A stretch of 64,000 bases of DNA, from contig JARFXM010000004.1 of NCBI GenBank assembly GCA_029532625.1, forward strand, positions 620,001 to 684,000, in the 5' to 3' direction. The position numbers and the translations under genes are program-made. Each line of letters opens with the position of its first letter. Position 1 is the first letter of the stretch. This DNA comes from Lomentospora prolificans (taxonomy: Eukaryota > Ascomycota > Sordariomycetes > Microascales > Microascaceae). A model generated the notes under the pieces. The model was not told the DNA's origin. It saw only the letters and a list, made by a program, of their open reading frames with translations, and did not search any database. This document shows, in pieces, positions 34,503-46,309 of this stretch.

Positions 34503-37500
34503 ATGGCCTCTGATACTCCCGCCGCGACCTCGTGGGTGCCTCGCCGGCCATCGAGGAGAAATGTATGCTTGACTATAAACCCAATTGCGTGGACGATGGG
34601 TCCCTTGAGAGCATGGCTAACTTTTGTATCTTTCCTAGCGGCTGCAAACTGGCACCTATATCATACCTAGCACCGGCCAGCGAGCACGGCGAAACCTCAC
34701 CCTTCGCTCGTCCCCCGTATCCAACGAGAACTCTCGTACGAACTCCTTTCACTCTGTTTTCACCCGCGGACATGTACCCATACGGCAGCGCATCGAAGCG
34801 CTCATCTATAATATTGTGTCCCTGTGCTCTCTTGCCTGGGCCTGGCTCCAATCTCCCAATGGCAAGGCCGTCTTGAAGTGCTCAATCGCATACGTGCTCG
34901 GAACTACAGCCACGTTCTGGGAGCCATTTGCAGACTTTCTTGGTCGACTAGACGGTAAACATATCGTTGCCACCATTACTGTCTATTTTCACCCTGCGCG
35001 TACTGTAGGCTCTATGCTTGAAGCTATCCTCATTTCCATTGCCGCAGTCCTCTTCGCCCAGATTGTCTCCTTCGCGTCCATGGCTACCTCCCTTCTGCTT
35101 TCCACCAAACTGGGCATGGTAGCACTCGCTCGGTTCGTCGTTCTCATAGTCTTCATCGGCGGCGGTCTTGGCTTCGTCGGTTGGGTTAAGCAAAAGTTTA
35201 GCAGACCGCTCGTGAACGTCGCTTGTACGCTGGCGTCCATTGCCATAATCACACCAATTACCAAGGAGGAGGTTGTTTACGGTGGTCAATTTTCTACGGC
35301 AAAGAACGAGCAGGTTTTAAAAATGCTTCTTCTTGGCATTACCATCACTTCGGCTGTCAACATGCTCATCTGGCGGTCATCTGCGCGCAGAGCTCTCCGG
35401 AGAGCCATGTCCCTCGGCGTCGTCAGCCTGGGTGACATGCTTGCTGCGATTACCCGAGGCTTCTTGACCGGCTCGGAGGATGAGCTCACCTCTACAGAAT
35501 TCGCCACCACATTCGACCAATATACCGTGGCGCACGACACTATCAGTAGCTCTCTCCGAGAATCCAAGTTTGAGTACTATTTTCTTGGACGTGAAAAGCA
35601 GTACTTTGCGGCCAAGGCTATCGTGGCCAGCATTGAGAAGCTTTCCCAAGCAGTTGGTGGCTTGAGATCAGCGTGCGATGCCCAATTTGTGCTCATTAAG
35701 GAACCTCCAATCGACCAGGCTTCCCGAGCCTTGTCCCCGACTCCCAGCATCGCCCGTCGACCGACCCTTACTCGCGCCGTCTCAAGTTTCCTTCGACACA
35801 CCCGCGAAGGTATGGCGTCCCTTGATGCAATCTCCGAGTCAGTGGAGGCGGATCAATCCCCGGTCATGTCTCCGGAGCCAATTTTCTCCGATTCCATGTC
35901 TACGGCGGGATTCCGAATGCCATCTGAGATCTTTGAGGTCTTCATCAACACGTTAGGCCCATCAATGAAGTCGTTGGCATACACCCTTTCGGAGATCTTG
36001 CGCCAACCTCCCTTTACTATAGCCCCGCGTGGCGGCTTCGAGATTCTTGTCAATGACAACTTCAAAACAAGCCTGACGGAGGCCCTAGCCCTCTATGAGC
36101 AGGCTCGCGCAAGTGCCCTCCAAGATCTCTACGACAATATTGAGCTGGAAAAGTCAAGGTCTGAGGACGTCCAGGCCGATATTGAAGAAGTCGCGGCTGC
36201 ATGTAGCCACTTTAGCTACAGCTTGCAAACAGTCGCTCATGAAATCTCGGCATACCTCGATGCCATTGATGACTTCAAGTTTGTCGTGGACGCCAACTTT
36301 CGCAGCTGGCAGTGGTTGCAATTCTGGACGTACGTTTGGAAACCCCGTAAGGCGGGATCTATCGCGATGGCCGATATCGAGTCGGACGCCTTACTAGTGC
36401 CGCGTCAACGGACGGTTCGACCAATTAGAAAATCAGCTGTTCCGAAGGGTATTCCTGACGAGATGCTGAGGCGGCGGGATAACTATAATTGGGACGCAGC
36501 AGGTGACACGAGCGACTTGGTGAGAAGGGTTGCGAAGAAGTTCATGGGTCTGCTGCGATGGCTCACCCGGGATGACAGTAGGTATTCACTCGGAGATTTT
36601 GCAGCTAGAATGTGACTAACCTGGAGCAGTTCTTTTCGGAATCAAGGTCGGCATCGGAGCCATCGCCTGGGCCGCGTTCGCCTTCATCCCGACCACTCGC
36701 CCGACGTATAAGCAATGGCGAGGTGAATGGGGCCTGCTCTCTTACATGATCGTCATCGCGACGACCGTTGGTGCCAGCAACACCACCAGCCTCGCCCGCT
36801 TCCGCGGCACAATCATTGGCGCCATCTGCGCCCTAACCGGCTGGGTCATCAGCGACGGCGACGCGTGGATCCTAGCCTTTTTCTGCTGGCTCATGAGCTT
36901 GTACAACTTCTTCCTCGTCTTCGAGACCAAGAGCGGCCAGCTCGCCCGCATGACCCTGCTGACCTGGAACGTATCCGTCCTCTACGCATTCAGCCTCGCG
37001 CGCGAGCTATACGACGACGATCAAGATGACCTCGATGAAGACTCGCGGCCTCTCATCTTCGATATTTGCTTCCACCGGTTCATCGCCGTGACCTTGGGTA
37101 TTGTGTGGGGACTTGTCGTGTGTAGGATCATCTGGCCGCTCTCCGGGCGTAAGAAGTTTAGGGAAGGCGTCTCGGTTCTGTACCTCCAACTCGGGCTCAT
37201 TTGGAAGCGAGGCCCGCTCGCGGTGCTGCTGCGCGGTGGAGATAACCCCACTAGTTATCTTAGGACCGGCGAACAGGCGGCCCTCCGACGATACAGTAAG
37301 ACTTAACCTCCCGCAGTGTTTCATCCCGTGTTCGTCAACTGACTGTCTACAATAGCCCAAAAGCTGGAAACACTCCGCACGGCCGCCCAATCCGAATTCT
37401 CACTTCGCGGCCCGTTCCCCAAGGAACCGTATGCCCGCATCATGCAATCCACGAACCGCATCCTCGACGGCTTCCACGCCATGAACCTCGCCACCATGCG

Positions 37501-38173
37501 CCGCGCCCACCTAAGCCCCGGCGAGCGCGCACTCCTCCAGTTCACGGCGCCCGAGCGTGCCATCCTCTGTGATCGCATCTGCCACGTGTGTCAGGTCATT
37601 GCTAGCTCCGTCATGCTCGAGTATCCCCTCACGGACGCCATCCCTAGTATCACTGGCGTCAAAGACAGGCTTCTGAGCAAGATGCACCAAATCAGGAAGC
37701 AGCAGGCCGAGATGGTTGAGCGAGAGTTGGAAATGCGGTCCAACCTCGAGAGAACCGACTCGAAGCAGCGCAAGGACAGCGGCGACTTAGCAGAGGCCGC
37801 TGCCAGTCCCCGATACAGCACCAAGAAAGCAGCAATCCCCGGGGACGAGCAGGAAGAGAACGACATCACCAGCCAAGCGAGCCACTCCCCCGTCCGCCAA
37901 CGTAGACGCATCCCCTCCCCCTATGCGGAGAGGAGCGGAAGCCGTGGACGGTCGGGCGCACGAGCCGGCCACTCCGTGCGGGATACGCCGCCCGGCGGTG
38001 CCGCCCTCGACGCGACGGCGAGCGACTTCGTCGTCGTCAAGGAGAGGGATTTCTCGCTGGTGTACATTTATACGTTGCTCACGGCGCAGGTCGCGGACGA
38101 GCTAGGGAAGGTCCTGAAAGAAGTTGAGGGCCTGTTTGGTGTACTTAGTGAAGAGGCGCTGCTTCTGCAGTGA
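34503..38173 (+). CDS. BRE4-like polytopic membrane protein (ER transporter-like, DUF2421)
   Basis: Large membrane protein of the family with an N-terminal 6-TM 'ER transporter' module and C-terminal DUF2421, related to yeast Bre4 and to FUSC-type aromatic-acid exporters. Exons 34503-34562, 34639-36577, 36630-37295, 37356-38173; introns 76, 52 and 60 nt; 1160 residues. First TM block runs from about residue 65 to 250 (FWEPFADFLGRLDGKHIVAT, then SIAAVLFAQIVSFASMATSL). A soluble middle follows, then a second TM block near 668-810 (GIKVGIGAIAWAAFAFIPTT, GLLSYMIVIATTVGASNT). The C-terminal cytosolic part contains a basic Ser/Arg-rich linker and ends DFSLVYIYTLLTAQVADEL. Exon 1 codes for only 20 residues, which depends on the first intron. 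Transported substrate is unknown. Confidence 0.9.
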
Positions 38174-38877
38174 GGTTGTGGGGGTTTTTTTTTCTCCCCT
38201 TTTTCTCCTCCCCATCTGGTCATTGGGCCTTTTGATCCTCGCGTCTGATCGTGTCTTCTTCCCTGGGAAGGATCTTAGGCTTGCAGAGGGGAGAGAGCCG
38301 GAAAAGCGTTCCATCATTTTTCGTGGGTATCGGCATTGGAGGGAGGAAAGTTTTGTACAGCATAAATCTTTGGTGTCTTGCGGGCTCTGGTTTGCATTTC
38401 GGGCATTGCAACATTTTTTTTTTTTTTCTGTATTTTCGCTAACCTGGTCAACCAAGAGATCAACTACTTTAGAGCTCCCTTTCGCTCTTCAATCTATTAT
38501 TATTGGGGTATACATCCCTTGCCCCTTGTCCTCCCGTCTCGTACTGTTAAAACTCGACCAAAGAGCACACAGCATGGTCACAGGCAGGCAGATCAAAAGC
38601 AGGCATTAAGTGGAAGGATTCATTAGATCAAAAGGAAACTAAATGTGTCTCATAATTCAAAGAAAGAATCCCCATTCTAGCAAACAAGGATCAAAAGAAA
38701 GAAGGTATAGTTTAGTTTGACCACACTACGCGCGCGTATCCCAACATTACAAGAATATTCCAATGAGCCCGTTTTGAAGTTACTCCCGGAAAGAAGATAA
38801 CCTCCCTCTTTGCCTATAACCAACCCATGCAGAAGACGCTCAGAAAAAGACTATACTGGAACAAGACGTGATTCTGC
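38174..38877. other. Convergent 3' intergenic region
   Basis: Holds the 3' ends of the BRE4-like and GH16 genes. Poly-T runs at about 38187 and 38414. No coding region supported. Confidence 0.6.
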
Positions 38878-39019
38878 TTAGAGAGCAAAGACTCCGAAAA
38901 GGACGGCAAGACCGACGCTGACGCCAGCCTTGAAGGCACCGCTGACAATAACGGTGCCAGGGCAGTCGGCTCCGGTGCAGTCAGTGGAAGGGGTTGTGAC
39001 GTTGGTCTTGGGGGAGGAG

Positions 39020-39068
<49 letters not shown>

Positions 39069-40971
39069 CGGAGCCAGAGCCAGAGCCAGAGCCGGAGCCA
39101 GAGCCGGAGCCAGAGCCAGAGCCACCAGCAGGGGTTGAGGGCTTAGGAGCAAAAGTCTCCTCACCACCGCAGTTGTGGCAGACACTGGTAGTCTTGACAA
39201 CCTCTGTGACAACAGCACCAGTAGTGCAATCGGTCACAACGGGAGGACAGGAGGTAATGGTGCGGACCGTAGTTAGGTGGGTCGTGATGGTGGTCTTCCT
39301 GCGGCTGGACGTCTGGAGAGTGGTTACAGGGGACTCGGGCTGCTTCGTCTGCTCGCCAACGGGGCAGATGGTAGTATAAGCAGGGACGGTACGGGTGACA
39401 ACGGCGCCGACGGGGCAGTTAGTCACGGTGGGAGGGCAGGAGGTGATTGTTTCAACGGTGGTAGTGTAGACGGTCGAAACTGTCATGTCGGCACTGGAGG
39501 TGATCTGGCCAGACTCACCAGCATCGGAAGTACTGGTGGCGGTGGTGGAGTCGGTAGCCTCAGGACCCGACTCAGTAGCATCGGAGGTGCCAGTAGCGGT
39601 AGCAGAGTCAGTGGCCTCAGTGCCAGTAGCACCAGTATTATCAGTGTTAGAAGCAGAGTCGGTGGCATCAGCGGTAGCAGTGGTAGAACCACCTTCCTCG
39701 GTGCCAGTAGCGGTAGTACCACCAGCAGTGTTGGATGGCTCACCGGCGTCAGTGCTGGTAGCGTCGGTGGAAACAGCCGAATCCGAAGTAGTGGCGTCAG
39801 CAGTGGTGCTTGCGGCGCTAGACTCGCTGGTAGAGGTGCTGCTTTCGCTGGTAGAGGTGCTGCTTTCGCTGGTAGAAGTGCTGCTTTCGCTGGAGGTGGT
39901 GGAAGTAGAGCCGTTGTCCTCGGTGAAGATGCGGATATCCTTGATCTTAAAACCTGAGTTAGCGAACGCCTCGGGCTCGTTGTTGACGAAGTCAACACAG
40001 GTGGCGTATTTGGTTTCAGCGTTGCAGCCGGACTCTGTAACCCAGAAGGCCTCTTCGCCAGCGGGCTGACCGCAGAAGTTGATGTTAAAGACAAGCCTCT
40101 GGTCAGCAAAGTGGTTGTCGATGTTGCAATTGTCATTGCTGAGCCTCACAACGGGGAGACCCCAACCGGAGGTGTCGGGAGAGTCAGAGCCAATATCCTC
40201 GGGCTCAGAGCCTCCAACGAAGGCATAGAGGTTGATGGCTTCCGAGGTCCATTCAACGGCGTAGACGCCCGCTCGAGAGTCACTGCCATAGGGGCCAGTT
40301 TCGTCCTTAACCGTGCAGCCTTGGTTCAGCCACTGGGTCGAGCCATCAGTATAAAAGTTGTCGCAGTTCTTGGTCAGAACAGAGCCAGCCCCGCCTTTGA
40401 TACCGGTGGTCTCGACGACACAAGTACCGTTCTCGGCAGCCTTGTTGGTGTGAAGCGCCGGTTTGTTGAAATCGTAGTTGTGCCAGTTTTCCATGATGTC
40501 GATCTCGCCGACCTGGGGCCACGGGTTACCGTAGGTCCAGCTATGCCGTGTAAGCCGGGTGGGATCAACTGGGTAGTGGGACGGCGGGAATGTCTCTACT
40601 TACAAGGCAGGCCAGGTACCGCAGGTAGGCTTGGGGACCTCGCTGAAGCGGGCAATAATGAGGCCATGGTTGTACCTAGCCTTAGACTCGATCCTAACAC
40701 TGCTTCGGCCTGCAGCAGAGCTGTCAAGCTTGGTAACGCTGTCGGGTCGAATGAAAACATCATCGCCATCATAGCCGATCATGCCAAGCCTCTCGGCGGT
40801 GGCACGGTCCTTGTACTGGACGTGGCCCCAGTTGAGATCAGGGCTGACAGTGTAGAAGTCGAACTTGTCGAAGAAGTTATCCTTTTTATACTCATCGCTG
40901 AGGGTCCAGGTGGCAGCCTGGGCGGCGCCAGCAAGGGCCAAGGCGCTCAGAGATCTGACGGAAGGGGCCAT
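38878..40971 (-). CDS. GPI-type GH16 beta-glucanase/transglycosidase
   Basis: Secreted cell-wall enzyme of glycoside hydrolase family 16 (endo-1,3(4)-beta-glucanase type). Exons 40971-40604 and 40540-38878 around a 63-nt intron (GTAAGT...CATAG); 676 residues. Signal peptide about 1-20 (SLSALALAGAAQAATW). Catalytic signature GEIDIMEN with E135, D137, E140. After the ~290-residue catalytic domain comes a long Ser/Thr-rich stalk with a heptad repeat STSTSES, two copies of a cysteine block (TVETITSCPPTVTNCPVGAV and TVRTITSCPPVVTDCTTGAV), a Gly-Ser dipeptide array, and a hydrophobic tail GAFKAGVSVGLAVLFGVFAL that fits a GPI signal. Wall localisation is inferred from stalk plus anchor. The start is the ATG with the good signal peptide; an upstream in-frame ATG at 41112 is less likely. 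Confidence 0.95.
39016..39123 (-). repeat. 6-bp minisatellite coding for (Gly-Ser)n
   Basis: Eighteen copies of GAGCCA/GAGCCG on the plus strand, read as a Gly-Ser dipeptide array near the C-terminus of the GH16 protein. A mutable, flexible linker just before the anchor region. Confidence 0.95.
39822..39900 (-). repeat. 21-bp coding repeat (STSTSES heptads)
   Basis: About three and a half near-identical 21-base units in the stalk of the GH16 protein, each adding the heptad STSTSES. Units differ by single bases, so this is a recent in-frame expansion. Confidence 0.85.
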
Positions 40972-43900
40972 CTCGAAAGTATTAAAATGAGCGTCGTGAA
41001 GTGGTAAATTAGTCAGTCTTTTATAAAAACGAATGTGGTTGACGTTAGCACACGTCGACTGGACGAGCCAAAATGAGACTCTGAGGGATAGGGCTGAAGG
41101 AGATCTTGGCAATTTGAACAGCTTGGAGAGGAAAGGAAAGACGTAGTCGTCCCGGAGGGTGGGATTTGGCCCTTTTTTAACACAACCTCATAACAAGAAG
41201 GCAGGGCAGCCTTCGGATGGTAAGTCATGGTTAGCTGGCTCTCCAGGAATGCGGGTGTGCCTGGCTAGGAAGCAATAGTGTTGATGTGGACCATCAGTAA
41301 CCGTCCTGCGTGGCAAGCTGTTGGTCCCACTCTGCCCAGGGTTGGAGCAAGGCGCACCGGTTCGCGTCCAGACCACTAGATTACGAATGGGGGTGCGTGG
41401 TGACTCGCGGATACTTTTCTTCACACATCTTGCACGCAAAGACAGAGAGGAAACAGACCTGGCTGTCACTGCTGGCTAGTCGGAGGGCATACAGAAAGAA
41501 TACCGCTAACGACATCCTTAGACTAGCGCTTGGAGGCATTGACACGGCCGTCGTTTTGCACTCGTCCCTCCTTGGTGTGCTTACTGGTAAGGCCGGCTGG
41601 TCAGGGGTTGTATCCTCCGGCTAGGTGGGACGGGCTAGCAGCCAACGGAAGGGCATGATCGGGAGCCTGGCCCGGGGAGGTATTTTCAGTTTCTTCCCTG
41701 TTCGGGGCATAACAAGCGATGGCAGGCCTCCCTTGAAACCTGCAGGTACAGCAATGCTGACCCAAAAAGAGATCGGTTGAATTACTTCGTATTAGTGCCG
41801 GCGGAGAGATTTGCAGCTCGCAAATTAATTCTTCTATTGTCCTGGCCCTTTGGTAGGAAGTGGCTACAAGACGCGATGCTTTTTTGTAGATGAGAGTGCC
41901 GAGAACGCTCACATGGGTCGTTCATCAATACAGGTCACCGTATCAGTCTGTTCAAGCTGCAAGACAAGCATTAGCCTGACACGTCTGCTCCGTGGAGACG
42001 GTGTTTTCAAGGAGAACCTTGCACCCGAGGACATAGAGTTGTATGTCTGTGATAATGGGCCGGATGCCTCGATATCAGCAGCCAGCGGTTCCCTGGTTGA
42101 CCCCTATGGTCCTTCCTCGTATCCCTCACCGTATAAACTAGCAACGGGGGGTGTTAACAGCCTGGAGAAGACCGATCAGAGCCACGCTAGCGTTCAGGGG
42201 ATTCGTCGGGTCTCGCAAAGGGAGAAGATTGGTCGAGGCCGTGACCAGGAGAACGAAGGGCAAAGTGGATCTCGCCGTGGTCCCCTGCTAAACGGTGCCT
42301 TCCAGCGAACCAAAGTAACGAAGTAAAGTAAAAAGGGGTCAAGTTTGGACGACGAGTGCGCGAGGAAAAAATGAACGAGAGCCACTCACATCAAGGTGAG
42401 TGGGGACAGGCCGTCGAGCCGCCCCATCCGGCGCTGGCGCTTGCATCCAGAAACGTCCGAACATCCAGCAAGAGGTCACTGCAGCGCTGGCAGCGACTTA
42501 TGCAAGGGACAAGGGGAAGGAAAACGCCTCAAAGCAGACCGGCGCACTCGGGTGACGTGTATTACGTCCCGAGTGGGGGAAAAACATTCAAAGAACAGAC
42601 AACAGAGATGCGATTCGAAGAGATGTCGTGAAGTGGTTCTTCGCCCTGCATCCGTTTGCCGCACCTTCTCTGCAAAGGTCTTGGCGACTTGGCAGAGTCG
42701 AACCTTCCTCGAGCAGTTCAACGTCCATTCCATAATCTCAAAGTGGCTTCCTCTTTGGATTGTCTCTTCTGGAAAAACGTGCCGCGCAGGCTCCAAGGTC
42801 GCATTCAATTTTAGACTCCTTCGACTGCGGCTGTAATCTTGCAGCTTGCTTACTTTACTCCTTCTTCCGACAAGCCCAACTCGAATGGGGAAATAAACTT
42901 ACCACTGGTGGAGGCTACTGGTACGCATATTTATGGAGCGTCACCATATTATAATATCTCAAACTGGTAACCTCTCTGCCTTTTGTTGGACTACGCCAAT
43001 ACGCTATTATTTTGGCTAGTGCCAAGACTATTGACCCAAGGGAGCAAATAGCAGCCCTTGCAGGGACAGGGATCTCCCAAATTAGTGTCCTGTGCGGAGT
43101 TGGAGAGCCGCCCAGAACCTCCACCGAAGGAAATCTTTCCCGAGTAAGACTCCAAAACGGAGGGTGACTTTGCAGCACTTTCGAGAGCATCCTTCGTTCC
43201 TTCCATGGAACATCGGGGAAATGTAAAGCCGGCTTCGTGAAAATGTCGCGACATGGCCATCAGTGCAAAATTGGAACAGAGATATGAAGAATAGCGACCC
43301 GGAGGTTGTCCCTGGGAATGCAGCACGCATCCAACCATATGTCCAGCATTCCCGCCGATCCGGCGTCTGCCGAAGCTAATCATGTGGCGCTGTACCTTGG
43401 TACCTTGGTACAAACATTCGAATAATAGTACTTAGTCGTACTTTAGGAATGAGCAACGCACCAGTCACTGTCAGATCTGCCCTGATAAGCTTTTCATCTT
43501 TCTACGAAGTACCCTGTTCCTGACGCGCATCGCCTGACAGGATATTTTGGTGATCCTTGTCTCACGCCACAGCTTTTGTCATAGTATTGAGGTGAGGCGG
43601 AATCTTTGCTCAACCAACAGAATGCGCGGAGTGTGAACGAGGGCTGTTTCCCGACGCATTGGATTGGATCCTCAGCCCAACGCAAGAGCGCAAAATTGCC
43701 CGCTCCGACCGCTGATTGATCGCTTTCTATCATCTGCGACATTTGGACAGTTCTAAAATGGAGGAGTGACTCCCTGGATATTTGAGGGGAGTTTAGCGCA
43801 TGGCTCCTTCGTTAGGTATCTCACGTGTCGAATCGTTGCAGAAACAACTTGGAAGAACAACTGACAAGAAGAACAACCACTGTGGTGCCCGAGCAACATG

Positions 43901-44185
43901 TGACAGCCTGTTAGCCCGGATGGCAAGCGTAGAAGCCATGCTTCAGCCTGGAACAGACAAAACAAAAGTTAGGCGGCGTTACCAGTCTGGCCTCAGATAT
44001 TGCTTCTTCGACCGAATCAAAGCAAGGCCCTGTCTCACCCTCGGATTCACGTGGAAAGCTGGAGAAAGATCAGCCCCTGTCTCAATTCTGAAAATGCCAT
44101 CACAGCACGAGAAAGTGATCTATTATCATCGTACAAATATAATCTAGAACTACCAAATCGTACAAGCTCCCGTTGAACATTCGTT
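40972..44185. other. Gene-poor 3.2-kb spacer
   Basis: Begins with the GH16 promoter and ends at the FMT1 stop. ORFs of up to 158 residues (41850-42326 plus) have no recognisable domain and no clear splice partners. No repeats or RNA genes recognised. Confidence 0.45.
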
Positions 44186-45497
44186 TCATGCGGCAAATGG
44201 CGCCAGTGCCTTTGCTGCTGCTTGAACTGACTTACCACCAACTAATATCCTCTTGACCCTAAGATAACCTCCATTAGGGAACCGTAGCAGGATGGCGCCA
44301 TCTGCTTCCTCCATGTATCGCATTGAAAGCCTTGTCTCGCCAGCCTTTGCGCCATGTGATGTCCCTAACGTTATAACCTCTCGTTCAACATCGCCGTTTC
44401 TGTTCTCCACAACCTCACCATCTTGCAGGATCACCCTCTCAACTTTGCCTTTCTTCCCGCCCACCACCTCCATCCAAAGCGGTCCCAAAACCCTTAACCT
44501 TCTCTGCGCATCATCCGCAGTCCACCCTTCTAAGTCCACTCTCTTGTCTTCCTTGGTCACCTTGGGCGCATACCTCAAGCCCGCCTCTGACTCACCCCTC
44601 TCACCTCGTAGATCGATCCGAGGCGGTACGTGCACGGCCCTCCGTAGTCCATCGAGCAGGAGCTCCGCTGCGGGCTTCGTAACAAGGCTCGTCAATTCCT
44701 CAACGGTGCAGTTGGGCGGGATGGCGATTCCGGGGCGCGGTGTTTGTGCGAGAATCAGGCCGTGATCGAATTTGTGCTCATCGAGGGTTTGGAGGGTTAT
44801 TCCAATGTGGGAGCGTTGTTGGAGGAGAGAATGGTGAAGTGGCGCGGCTCCACGTAGGCTTTTTATCGTTAGCAAGGCTCAGAATACTCATCCGGAGTGA
44901 TCACCCCTCCAGTTCACTCAGCTGGGATTCGGACATACTCTGGGAGGAATGACGGGTGGACATTGAGGCCTCCGTATTTGGCCATCCGCAATATCCTCGG
45001 CGGCACGAAAAGACCAAAAGACACCGCAATGACTAGGTTTGTCCAACTCGGAGGCTAGGTTCCCATCAGTAACAGTTATCACCGAGAATCAGGTACCGCA
45101 ATCGCATACCTCGAAGTCGTTAAAGTTGTCCTTCTCATGGATCGGCAGGTCCAGCCTTTCCGCCTCCAGCTTTAACGGAACTAGGATAGTTAATAGCTAA
45201 GCTTCCTTTCGTTGAATTCTACGGTCTCGCCCACAGCGGAAGCTCACCTTCGCGGATAGTTTTATACCCACGCCCCGTCCCTTTCCCCGGCCTCACCACC
45301 ACATCAATCGACTCGACCAACCCGCTCCCACTCCGCCTCTCCTCATCCAGCGCGCGTAAAGACGCGCAGCTAAAGTCATCTGAACCGCAAAAGAGGATAC
45401 GCAGCGGATCCGAAGTCTTGGATGAGTATGCGCGCGCCCGAATTCGTCGGCACGGTGCGCGGCGCAGCAGGATTTGAGGGCGGAAATGGCGGATCAT
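44186..45497 (-). CDS. FMT1: Mitochondrial methionyl-tRNA formyltransferase
   Basis: Formylates initiator Met-tRNA for mitochondrial translation using 10-formyl-THF. Four exons: 45497-45248, 45180-45110, 45054-44939, 44858-44186; introns 67, 55 and 80 nt; 369 residues. The N-terminus MIRHFRPQILLRRAPCRRIR is an Arg-rich presequence. Then RILFCGSDDFSCASLRAL (nucleotide-binding start of the formyltransferase fold), the conserved NLVIAVSFGLFVPPRIL, GGLNVHPSFLPDLRGAAPLH, which is rebuilt exactly across the third intron, and LQTLDEHKFDHGLILAQT. The C-terminal anticodon/acceptor-binding domain starts near RYAPKVTKEDKRVDLEGW. An in-frame ATG at 45563 exists but lies before the presequence. Rebuilding of the catalytic HPSxLPxxRGAAP block strongly supports the splice model. 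Confidence 0.94.
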
Positions 45498-46309
45498 TTC
45501 GCTAGGCGCGTATCCCTTCCTATATTGCATTCCGGATGATGGGGAAATTCGAAATTTATTCAATGGCGCTGGCTTCTGCCTTGTGGTGATGGGCTGCCCA
45601 TTGAGGTGCAGTGTCTGATGTTTGGTGAGGTTGAAGTTCTCAATTGAGCCCTGGGTTCAAATCCAACGTCACATCACGTCGCGTTTATAGAAATACCCCG
45701 ATTAGCAGCCTGCAGATCACCATCACCTCCCCACCGCAAGCGCTTCTTCATACTTCGCCCTACTTGCCTTGGGCTTTGAAAAGTGGCTTACATGTCTTGA
45801 ATAAACCGATTATCCTTCGTCATTCTATATTGCGAGTGCTAAGCGCATACTTCATACCGGGTGTGATTCGTCTAGGAATCGTCTCGAGGTATTCCTGGCC
45901 TTGTGTAGGCTGTCCTGATACCCGACCACACCCACGCTGGAGAAGGGCAACGAACCAGAAAGTATGAGAAGCGTAAAGGATGGAGGTAGAACGCGAAATT
46001 GCAACGGCGAACTGCCATTGACGGTGAGATTAGCTTTTGAAATTGTGTCACGCAAAAGCAAGAATCCTAGAAATGTGATATGGATAAAGTTACTGTTATG
46101 CTGGGCCTCATGTGCATCTAGGAAGCCCGAGGGCATCGCGAATGGGCCTGTGCAGAAAGCTGACTTGTCTATCAACAGACTGTAGGGGTTGACGGGGCTG
46201 AAACAGATAGCCCGCCTAAGTAACGTTCAAGATAAAGAAGACGCTCAAGCAGGTCAAATAGATATACAATAGATTTTACATTCACCTTTTATACACATAT
46301 TCCATATTC
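45498..46309. other. Intergenic, 0.8 kb
   Basis: Between two same-strand genes; holds the FMT1 promoter and the PPR-gene 3' UTR. A short GGTTCAAATCC string at 45654 recalls a tRNA B-box but no cloverleaf forms. Confidence 0.55.

Noticed and set aside
39485..40069. 194-residue plus ORF
   Set aside because: Antisense of the Ser/Thr-rich stalk of the GH16 gene; repetitive Val/Ser translation is an artefact.
41850..42326. 158-residue plus ORF
   Set aside because: Composition is mixed, no motif, no promoter or homologue I recognise. An orphan gene is possible but unsupported.
45560..45680. Possible tRNA, because of GGTTCAAATCC
   Set aside because: No A-box at the right distance, the T-stem has mismatches, and the acceptor strands that can pair (GTGATG/CATCAC) are not next to the T-arm.
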